From Nesterenkonia sp. F (GTDB lineage: Bacteria > Actinomycetota > Actinomycetes > Actinomycetales > Micrococcaceae), in contig NZ_AFRW01000102.1 of NCBI RefSeq assembly GCF_000220985.1, positions 1 through 39,363 of the forward strand: a stretch of DNA of 39,363 bases, read 5' to 3'. Made by a program: the position numbers and the translations under genes. The notes under the pieces are model-generated. The model had not been told where the DNA came from, made no database searches, and saw only the letters and a list, made by a program, of their open reading frames with translations. Positions 32,978-39,363 of this stretch are shown one piece after another. Positions within the stretch are counted from its first letter, which is position 1. Every line of letters starts with the position of its first letter.

Positions 32978-33691
32978 TCACATGGGCCAGCTGGGGTCCA
33001 CCAGGGCGTCGGGGCGCGTGCGGCGGAAGTACTCCTGCAGCGAGGCGGCCTGCTCGGCCTTCCACCCGATCTGCAGCTCGTGCAGCTCCTCGGCCGGGAT
33101 CTGCAGCTGCGGGTACTGCGCCGCCAGCGCGCCGGCCACCTCGACGGCGGCCCAGGCGTCCGGCGTCGCCGAATGGGCGTCGTCGAGCGCGATCCGGTAA
33201 TGCTCGCTGACATGGCCCAGGGTTCGCTTGCCGCGGCGGAACCGGTCGACCTGCTTGTCGACGACCAACGGGTCGATGATCGGGGAGGGCACGGGCACGT
33301 CGATGCCGTGCCGCTCGGCCTCGGCGGCCAGCACGGTGAAGTCGTACGGGGCGTTGAAGACGACCACAGGATTGCCGGCCTCGAGCTGCTCCCGGACCGC
33401 GTGGACGATCTGCGGGATCGCCTCGGCGGCGTCCTGGCCCTCGGCCTGCACCTGCTCGGTGGAGATGCCGTGGACCGCCGTGGTCTCGGCCGGGATCTCC
33501 ACGCCGGGGTCGACCAGCCATTCGCGGGCGCGCTCGCGGCGGCCGTCGGCGTCGACGGTCACCACCGCCGCGGAGACGATCCTGGCCACGCGGGGGTCCC
33601 GCGAGGTGGTCTCGAGGTCGAAGCCCGCCCGCGGACGGTCGTGCCAGCTCTGGCGGCTGGTCGGAAGGTCGAAGAGTGCCGGTTCATCCAC
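32978..33691 (-). CDS. DEDDh 3'-5' exonuclease (DnaQ-like)
   Basis: 237 residues of the DnaQ/epsilon-type exonuclease superfamily. Exo I is FDLETTS (Asp and Glu), followed by AVHGIS, Exo II is VVFNAPYDFTVL, and Exo III is HSATPDAWAA, where His and Asp complete the DEDDh set. No BRCT, UvrC or polymerase domain is attached. It may trim 3' ends in repair or proofreading. The frame extends far upstream, but the real start is GTG 33691 (MDEPALFDLP), placed 6 bases after a TACGGT box on the minus strand, a leaderless layout. It is divergent from the AdnA-like gene, so both may serve DNA repair. Confidence 0.88.
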   Translation of the reverse strand: MDEPALFDLPTSRQSWHDRPRAGFDLETTSRDPRVARIVSAAVVTVDADGRRERAREWLVDPGVEIPAETTAVHGISTEQVQAEGQDAAEAIPQIVHAVREQLEAGNPVVVFNAPYDFTVLAAEAERHGIDVPVPSPIIDPLVVDKQVDRFRRGKRTLGHVSEHYRIALDDAHSATPDAWAAVEVAGALAAQYPQLQIPAEELHELQIGWKAEQAASLQEYFRRTRPDALVDPSWPM

Positions 33692-33697
33692 ACCTCC

Positions 33698-33703
33698 ACC
33701 GTA
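33698..33703 (-). promoter_or_regulatory. -10 box of the exonuclease gene
   Basis: TACGGT on the minus strand, 6 bases before the GTG start. The GGAGGT in between is too close to serve as a normal ribosome binding site. Confidence 0.4.
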
Positions 33704-33778
33704 TCGCCCGCCGCCGACGGACCGGCGGACGACGCTCGCACCGCCGGCCAGACGCTGAATGCCGCCGGCTCCCCCTGA

Positions 33779-33838
33779 GATGACTCTGTGGAAGGTGTGG
33801 GAAAGGACGCGTATTCCCACGCGTGCCACGGAGTCATC
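33779..33838. repeat. 60-bp nested palindrome upstream of the AdnA-like gene
   Basis: Outer arms of 13 bases (GATGACTCTGTGG at 33779-33791 and CCACGGAGTCATC at 33826-33838) match at 12 of 13, the exception being a G-T pair. Inner arms of 7 bases (GTGGGAA at 33797-33803 and TTCCCAC at 33814-33820) are perfect, with a 10-base loop AGGACGCGTA. It lies between the divergent exonuclease and adnA starts, outside both transcripts as predicted, so it is not a terminator by position. Operator, small RNA or repeat element are possible. Confidence 0.85.
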
Positions 33839-33873
33839 CCGTCCGGCGGCGGGATCGTGTCGGAGGGCTCTGA

Positions 33874-33879
33874 TTGAAT
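33874..33879 (+). promoter_or_regulatory. Possible -10 box of the AdnA-like gene
   Basis: TTGAAT followed by 7 bases and ATG 33887. Weaker than the other boxes because the second base is T rather than A. Confidence 0.3.
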
Positions 33880-33886
33880 GTGGGCC

Positions 33887-36800
33887 ATGAGCTTCGACGT
33901 CGCCGTCACCCCGGACGCCGCCCAGCAGGCCGTCCTCGACCGCGTCGCCGCCGGGGACCATGGTCCGCTGCTGGTCACCGGCGGGCCCGGCACGGGCAAG
34001 TCCACGCTCGCCGTCGAGCTGGCGCTGCGCTTCCTGCGTGCCGGCGGCGACTCCCACCACCTGCTGCTGCTCTCGCCTTCGCGCGCCTCCTCGGCCGCGC
34101 TGCGCGATGCGCTGGAGGCCCGATGGGCGGCGGAGCCCGACGGCGGCTCCCTGACCGACCAGCCCTCGCGCTCCTTCGCCTCCTACGCCTTCTGGCTGCT
34201 CGGCGAGGCTCGCCGTCGCGGTCTCCTGGAGTTCGCCGCCCGCACTCCGCGGCTGCTCTCCGGTGCCGAGCAGGACCGTGAGATCGCCGCACTGCTGGAC
34301 TCCGAGCACACCGCCATCGACTGGCGGGTGACCGACCCGATCAGCGGCGCAGTGCGCATCGACCTGCGTGAGGCGGCAGCCACCGCCGGTTTCCGCAAGG
34401 AGATCCGCGAGCTATTCGACCGCGCGGCCGAGTACGGCGTCAGCCCGGAGGAGCTCGTCGCCTGGGGCGAGCAGGCCGCCTCCGGCGCCGGGCCCGGCGA
34501 CCCGGCCTGGCTGCCGGCGGGTCGGCTCTATGCCGAGTACCTCGAGCAGCTCGGCCAGCGCGCCCCCAACGCCTTCGACCCGGCGGGACTGATCAGCCGC
34601 GCCTGCGATCTGCTGGAGGACACTCCGCAGCTGCTGCATGAGGAGCAGGACCGGCTGCGGCTGATCCTCGTCGACGACCTGCAGGAGGCCAATCCCAACA
34701 TCTTCCGGCTGCTGCGGCTGATCGGCGCCGGCCGCCGGATGGTCGCCTGCGCCAACCCCGACGTCGCCGTCCAGGGTTTCCGCGGCGCGCGTCCGGACCT
34801 GCTGGCCCACTGGAGGGGCACGACCGGCGACCGGTCTGTCGACGTGCAGCCTCCCGAGGACGCGGAGGCGCAGGAGATGCCGGAGGAGCGCGACGACGCC
34901 GCGGTCACCCTGCGCGGTCGGCGCGGCTCCATGCGCCCGGACGACGGGCTTCCCGGCCGTGAGCCGGAGGTCCTCGCCCTCGACGGCGACCACCGGCTCG
35001 ACGAGCCCGTCGGCGAGGTCTACGGCCGGGTCGTCCAGCGCATCGGCGCGGTCGGCGACAGCACAGCCCACCGCGGACGCTGGGCGCAGCTGGCCACGCT
35101 GGCCCAGCAGCGCCTCGACGCGCTCGCCGAGGACCAGCGCACCGAGGCCGAGCGGCGCGCGGCCGCGGGGGAGAAGCCGTCCTCGGGCCGGCGGCTGAAC
35201 GTCGCCGCCGACGTCGACGCCCGCGGCCGCGGCGTCCACGTCGCCGTCGTCGGCGGCCAGTACCACGCCGAGCAGATGATCCTGCAGGAGGTCCTGGACC
35301 GGCATCACCGCGGCGGCGACGACGGCGAGCCGCTGCCGCTGGACGAGATCGCCGTCGTCGTCCGCAACGGGCAGATGGTCCAGCAGCTCACCCGCCTGTT
35401 CCACTCCCACGGGGTGCCGGTGCGCCGCTCGATGAGCGAGATCGTGCTGCACGAGGAGGTCGCCGTCGCTCCGCTGCTGCGCATCCTGCGCGCGATCACC
35501 GCCGACGACCCGCTCACCGGCGCCGATGCGAAGCGCCTGCTCGCCGGCCCCTACGGGGCGGTGGACTCGGTGGCGCTGCGCCGCATCCGTCAGCGGCTGC
35601 TCACCGCCGAGCGGCGGCTGCGCCCGGAGACCGTCGACCAGCGCGACTCCGAGGAGCTGCTCGCCGTCGGCATCGCGGATCCGGAGGATCCGACGGTCGC
35701 CGAGGCGCTGGCGACGAAGGACCCCGCCGTGGCCGGGCTGCGTCGACTCGGAGCGATGGTCGCCGCGGCCCGCGAGGCGTGCGAGCGGCTGGGGGAGTCC
35801 GCCGGCGCCGGCGACCTGCTCTGGGAGGTCTGGCAGGCCTCGGGCCGCGAGGCGCTCTGGGTGCGCCGCTCGACGCGCGGCGGCGAGGAGTCCCGCCGCG
35901 CCCACCGCGATCTGGATGCGGTGGTCTCGCTCTTCCAGGCGGCCGAGCGCTACGCCGAGCAGCTGCCCGGTCACAGCGTCAGCGGCTTCGTCACCCACAT
36001 GGAGGAGATGGAGCTGCCCATGGACACCCTCGCCGAGGCCTCCACCGCCCAGGACGCGGTCCATGTGCTCACCCCGGCGACGGCGGCCGGCCAGGAGTTC
36101 GACACCGTGGTCATCGCCGGGCTGCAGGACGGAGTCTGGCCGAACCTGACCCCGCGCGGCGAGCTGCTGGGCTCATCCCGGCTGGTGGACGTCGTCGACG
36201 GCGACGATCCGGCGACGGCCTCGTCACGGGCGAAGCGTCTGCAGGTCCTGCAGGACGAGCACCGACTCTTCGCCGCGGCCGTCTCGCGGGCGAAGCACCG
36301 GCTGGTGGGCATCGGCATCGAGAACACCGACGAGACGCCCAGCATGCTGCTGGGCCTGATCCTGCCACCGCTGCTGCGTCCCTCCTCGGAGCTCGCCAGG
36401 CCGCGGGCGATGACCGCTCCGACGCTCATCGCCGAGCTGCGCCGTCGGCTCGAGAAGCATCACAGTGGCGAGACGGAACGGACCACTGACGCTCAGGCTC
36501 GTGAATCCGCCAGAGCCCTGGCGCTGATGGCCTCCGCCGAGGACCCGCACAGCGGCGACCGCATCCCCGGCGCCGACCCAGAGGGCTGGTGGGGGAGAAT
36601 CGACCCCCGCGAGGTCGAGCCGCTGATCACCGAGGCCGAGCTCGACGAGGGCGCGGAGATCCGACTGTCGCCCTCGGCGTTGGACACCGCGTTCAACCAA
36701 CCGCTGCAGTGGTTCACCCAGCGCGCCGGCGGCGTCGCCCCGACCGACCAGGCCCGCAGCCTCGGGCTGCTGATCCACTCCATCGCCGAGGACCACCCCG

Positions 36801-37597
36801 AGCCGCGTCCGCGTCGGCATCAGACCGAGGAGATGCTGCTCGACGCGCTGGCCTCCCGCTGGCCGGAGCTGGGCATGGACCCCGGCTCCTGGCGCACGCG
36901 CGGAGAGTACGCTCGCGCCCAGGAGATGGTGAAGAAGATCGCCTGGTACCTGCACGCCGCCGAGGAGGCCGGTCGCAAGCACGTCATCTCCGAGGCGCAC
37001 TTCACCACCGGCTCCCAGCTTCCGGTGCGCGGGACGATGCGCGGGGTCACCGTCTCCGGCCTCATCGACCGCCTGGAGCGCGAGGTCGACGACGCCGACG
37101 AGCCGACCGGGCGCTTCTTCATCCTGGACTACAAGACCGGCCGCCACGCCCCGCGGCGCTGCGCGCACCACACTCCGCCGGGCAGTTCGAGGACCAAGCC
37201 CGAGACCTGCGAGCTCTGCGGCCACCTGCAGCTGGGCATATACCAGACGATGCTCACCACCCCGGCCGAGGAGAAGACGGTGGTCCGCGGCGACGACCCG
37301 GTCCAGCTGGAGCTGAGCGGCGAGGTGCTCGGGGCCGCACTGTTGCAGGTCGGCGAGGACCGCAAGAAGATCGAGGGGATCGAGTACCGCCAGGAGCCGA
37401 TCACCGACGTCCCCCGGCAGGACGACTGGCCGGCCGGCGTGGAGCACTGGCCGCAGCTCGCCCTGCGCGAGGCCGCCGAGGTGGTCTCCGGTGCGCGTTT
37501 CCGCGCGGTGCACAGCCCCGGCGACCAGCAGTGCCGCGTCGGGGTGCTGTGCCCGCTCTGCGCCTCCGGCGCCGAGGTCACCCAGCCGCTCGACTGA
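33887..37597 (+). CDS. adnA: AdnA-like UvrD/RecB-type helicase-nuclease subunit
   Basis: Subunit of a double-strand-break end-resecting motor-nuclease, 1236 residues. An N-terminal UvrD-type ATPase has Walker A GGPGTGKST (32-40), but motif II is VDDLQE (262-267) and the motif III equivalent is ANPDVAVQGFRGA, weaker than the canonical DEFQD and GDPNQSIYGFRGA of the next gene. This fits the subordinate AdnA motor. The C-terminal RecB-like nuclease has Asp1061 (GLIDRLE) and the D-x-K pair Asp1081/Lys1083 (LDYKTG), then LQLGIYQ. Six cysteines occur around and after it: RRC, ETCELC and QCRVGVLCPLC; some may hold an iron-sulfur cluster as in AdnA/AddB. A polar stretch near residues 320-350 looks disordered. 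ATG 33887 is preferred over 33878. Confidence 0.88.
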   Translation: MSFDVAVTPDAAQQAVLDRVAAGDHGPLLVTGGPGTGKSTLAVELALRFLRAGGDSHHLLLLSPSRASSAALRDALEARWAAEPDGGSLTDQPSRSFASYAFWLLGEARRRGLLEFAARTPRLLSGAEQDREIAALLDSEHTAIDWRVTDPISGAVRIDLREAAATAGFRKEIRELFDRAAEYGVSPEELVAWGEQAASGAGPGDPAWLPAGRLYAEYLEQLGQRAPNAFDPAGLISRACDLLEDTPQLLHEEQDRLRLILVDDLQEANPNIFRLLRLIGAGRRMVACANPDVAVQGFRGARPDLLAHWRGTTGDRSVDVQPPEDAEAQEMPEERDDAAVTLRGRRGSMRPDDGLPGREPEVLALDGDHRLDEPVGEVYGRVVQRIGAVGDSTAHRGRWAQLATLAQQRLDALAEDQRTEAERRAAAGEKPSSGRRLNVAADVDARGRGVHVAVVGGQYHAEQMILQEVLDRHHRGGDDGEPLPLDEIAVVVRNGQMVQQLTRLFHSHGVPVRRSMSEIVLHEEVAVAPLLRILRAITADDPLTGADAKRLLAGPYGAVDSVALRRIRQRLLTAERRLRPETVDQRDSEELLAVGIADPEDPTVAEALATKDPAVAGLRRLGAMVAAAREACERLGESAGAGDLLWEVWQASGREALWVRRSTRGGEESRRAHRDLDAVVSLFQAAERYAEQLPGHSVSGFVTHMEEMELPMDTLAEASTAQDAVHVLTPATAAGQEFDTVVIAGLQDGVWPNLTPRGELLGSSRLVDVVDGDDPATASSRAKRLQVLQDEHRLFAAAVSRAKHRLVGIGIENTDETPSMLLGLILPPLLRPSSELARPRAMTAPTLIAELRRRLEKHHSGETERTTDAQARESARALALMASAEDPHSGDRIPGADPEGWWGRIDPREVEPLITEAELDEGAEIRLSPSALDTAFNQPLQWFTQRAGGVAPTDQARSLGLLIHSIAEDHPEPRPRRHQTEEMLLDALASRWPELGMDPGSWRTRGEYARAQEMVKKIAWYLHAAEEAGRKHVISEAHFTTGSQLPVRGTMRGVTVSGLIDRLEREVDDADEPTGRFFILDYKTGRHAPRRCAHHTPPGSSRTKPETCELCGHLQLGIYQTMLTTPAEEKTVVRGDDPVQLELSGEVLGAALLQVGEDRKKIEGIEYRQEPITDVPRQDDWPAGVEHWPQLALREAAEVVSGARFRAVHSPGDQQCRVGVLCPLCASGAEVTQPLD

Positions 37598-37698
37598 CCA
37601 GAACCGCCCCCCCCGCACCCGGTCGGGACGCACCCACCCGGTTGCACCCGCCCGGACACACCACCCCGGAAGCACCCAGGAGAGGACGCGACGAGCCC

Positions 37699-39363
37699 AT
37701 GACCTCCCAGACCGCCGACACCGGCGTCTTCGGCTCCGGCCTCAGCGCCGCCGGCCTCGCCGAGATGCTCCACGAGCCGCTCGACGGCACCTTCTTCCCG
37801 CCGACCCCGGACGAGCAGGCCCCGGTGATCGAGGCCGGGCTGGAGCCGATGCTGGTCGTCGCCGGCGCCGGCTCGGGCAAGACCGCGACGATGGCCGACC
37901 GCGTGGTCCACCAGGTCGCCGCCGGGGCGGTCAGTCCCGACGAGGTGCTCGGCGTGACCTTCACCCGCAAGGCCGCCGGCGAGCTGCGCGAGCGGATCGT
38001 GGCCAAGCTGCGGCGTCTCGAGCAGAAGGGTCTGCTGAACCCGGCGGACCTGCTGCCCGAGGGCTCGGCGGCCGCCGCCGTCGGCGCCGGGGGACTGGTC
38101 GAGCTGCTGGCTCCCACTGTGGCGACCTATCACTCGTACGCGAACTCGCTGGTGCAGGAGTATGGGCTGCAGCTCGGCCTGGAGCCGGAGATCACGATGA
38201 TCAGCGACGCCGACGCGTGGCAGATCGTGATGCGGCTCGTCGAGGAGCACGAGCCGTCGGATCCGCAGAAGCTGGTCGACCTGGAGGTCACCCCGCGCAG
38301 CCTGGCGAGTCAGGTGCTGAAGCTCGTCGGCGACTGCAGCGAGCACCTGATCGAGGACCTCGACGTGGTGCGCAGCTTCCTGGACGCCGAGATCGCCCGA
38401 GTCGACTCGCTGCCGATGGGCAAGACCGGCAACCGCGCCAAGACCTGGGGCGCGGCCGAGCAGAAGCTTCTCGACAGCCTGATCATCCGGCGGATCGTGG
38501 TCGACCTCGCCGAGGAGTACCGCCGGCAGAAGGCCGAGCTGAAGGTCATGGACTACGGCGACCTGCTGGTCAACGCGGTGCGCATCGCCCGCAGCACCAC
38601 GGCGCGTCAGACCGAGCAGGCCAAGTTCCGGCTGGTCATGCTCGACGAGTTCCAGGACACCTCGCACGCCCAGCTGGAGCTGTTCTCCAGCCTCTTCGCC
38701 GGCGTCGAGGGCATCGGCGTCACCGCCGTCGGGGACCCGAACCAGTCCATCTACGGCTTCCGCGGCGCCTCGGCCGGCCAGCTGTTCAGCTTCCTGGACC
38801 GCTTCACCTGGACCGAGTCGGCGACGACGGCGCGGCGGGTCCCGCAGCAGCTGCAGCTCACCCGCGCCTGGCGCAACGGGCAGGTCATCCTGGACGCGGC
38901 GAACCGGCTGGTCGAGCCCTTCCGCGAGCATCAGCCGCGCTGGGCGCCGTCGTGGAAGCGGCATAAGCAGGAGCAGCGGCGGATCGCGCGGCTGCGTGCC
39001 GGCAAGGGGCATCGCGGGGCGGTGCGGCTGGGCTGGTACGAGACCGGCGACGCCGAGGCCGCCGCCGTCGCCGACCAGCTGGCCGCCGAACTCGCCGCCG
39101 GCGAGGAGTCCGGCGAGCGGCCCACTGCGGCGGTGCTCTCCCGGAAGCGCAGCCACCTGAGCTCGGTGGCCGAGGAGCTGGCCCGCCGCGGGGTGCCCTA
39201 TGAGTTCGTCGGGCTCTCCGGGCTGCTCTCCACCCCGGAGGTCGTGCAGGTGATCTCCTTCCTGCAGGTCATCGCCGACGCCTCGCGCTCCGACGCGCTG
39301 CTGCGCATCCTGGCCGGGCCGAAGTACCAGGTGCCGCCGCGCGATCTGATGCAGCTGAACCGG
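37699..39363 (+). CDS. adnB: AdnB-like UvrD/REP-type helicase-nuclease subunit, 3' end outside the window
   Basis: The frame from ATG 37699 stays open for 555 codons to the right edge. It shows the canonical superfamily 1A motifs: TPDEQ Q-motif region, Walker A GAGSGKT, Ia (VTFTRKAAGELRERI), II (LDEFQDTS), III (GDPNQSIYGFRGA) and IV (LQLTRAWRNGQ). This strong ATPase, next to a gene with a weak one, fits AdnB as the lead motor of an AdnAB complex. The expected C-terminal nuclease domain is not in the window. It starts 101 bases after adnA, and the gap contains a C-rich run followed by AGGAGAGGA about 13-14 bases before the ATG. The two genes are probably one operon. Confidence 0.9.
   Translation, partial: MTSQTADTGVFGSGLSAAGLAEMLHEPLDGTFFPPTPDEQAPVIEAGLEPMLVVAGAGSGKTATMADRVVHQVAAGAVSPDEVLGVTFTRKAAGELRERIVAKLRRLEQKGLLNPADLLPEGSAAAAVGAGGLVELLAPTVATYHSYANSLVQEYGLQLGLEPEITMISDADAWQIVMRLVEEHEPSDPQKLVDLEVTPRSLASQVLKLVGDCSEHLIEDLDVVRSFLDAEIARVDSLPMGKTGNRAKTWGAAEQKLLDSLIIRRIVVDLAEEYRRQKAELKVMDYGDLLVNAVRIARSTTARQTEQAKFRLVMLDEFQDTSHAQLELFSSLFAGVEGIGVTAVGDPNQSIYGFRGASAGQLFSFLDRFTWTESATTARRVPQQLQLTRAWRNGQVILDAANRLVEPFREHQPRWAPSWKRHKQEQRRIARLRAGKGHRGAVRLGWYETGDAEAAAVADQLAAELAAGEESGERPTAAVLSRKRSHLSSVAEELARRGVPYEFVGLSGLLSTPEVVQVISFLQVIADASRSDALLRILAGPKYQVPPRDLMQLNR

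Noticed and set aside
31420-33213. Minus-strand frame of 597 codons across the FGE gene and the betC upstream region
   Set aside because: It runs antisense to a well-supported FGE gene. Its stretch through the betC-FGE gap (DLDVVDIPWPHGE) looks protein-like but has no start or match.
33692-34309. N-terminal extension of the exonuclease frame
   Set aside because: It would run antisense into the AdnA coding region, and the family sequence begins at about DEPALFDLP, just after a -10 box and GTG.
1-39363. Search for tRNA genes, CRISPR repeats, transposases and integration sites
   Set aside because: No cloverleaf-like segments, no regularly spaced repeats and no transposase or integrase coding sequences were found by reading.

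Overview
The window is very GC-rich, densely packed, and looks like the chromosome of an actinobacterium of the order Micrococcales, family Micrococcaceae or close to it. A halotolerant Nesterenkonia-like genus is a guess, not a proof. The pointers are the actinobacterial coproporphyrin-dependent heme pathway with ChdC (HemQ), an AdnA/AdnB-like helicase-nuclease pair, a DUF3107 protein next to a DEAD-box helicase, many candidate leaderless starts, and 4-base stop/start overlaps inside operons. I see no tRNA, rRNA, CRISPR array, insertion sequence or prophage. This is mostly core chromosome.

Layout. 1-3 kb: end of a general-stress membrane protein, a GlsB/YeaQ-type membrane protein and an aminopeptidase P. 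3.0-3.24 kb: a divergent intergenic region holding a 68-bp near-perfect palindrome. 3.2-7.0 kb: a PHP-domain gene broken by one missing base, a TetR regulator, DUF3107 and a DEAD-box RNA helicase. 7.0-11.1 kb: an orphan beta-type DNA methyltransferase coupled by overlap to a four-gene OpuB-type osmoprotectant ABC transporter. 11.1-16.1 kb: a sulfite-reduction operon (sulfite reductase, APS/PAPS reductase, uroporphyrinogen-III methyltransferase, ferredoxin-NADP reductase) behind an S-box (SAM-I) riboswitch whose closing helix runs into the ribosome binding site. 16.1-29.4 kb: the heme locus, with hemA and an NTF2-like gene leftward, and hemE-hemY-hemQ-hemH-hemC-[ABC exporter pair]-hemD-hemB-hemL rightward. 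hemD also lacks one base. 29.4-33 kb: a small membrane protein with a hairpin-embedded promoter, then choline-sulfatase (betC) divergent from a formylglycine-generating enzyme. 33-39.4 kb: a DEDDh exonuclease divergent from the AdnA-like and AdnB-like genes, the last running off the window.

How the genes fit together. Glutamyl-tRNA is converted to heme by hemA, hemL, hemB, hemC, hemD, hemE, hemY, hemH and hemQ. The branch to siroheme (cobA) lies with the siroheme enzyme that needs it, under SAM control. Choline-O-sulfate hydrolysis (BetC, matured by FGE) would yield sulfate for the sulfite-reduction operon and choline for osmoprotection, and the OpuB-type transporter could import such solutes. 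These links are inferred from context.

The most unusual sequence signals are the 3085-3152 palindrome with four copies of one 10-mer, the 33779-33838 nested hairpin, the 29397-29460 inverted repeat that encloses a promoter and masks a ribosome binding site, a possible dual start for DUF3107, and two single-base frameshifts in otherwise intact conserved genes.
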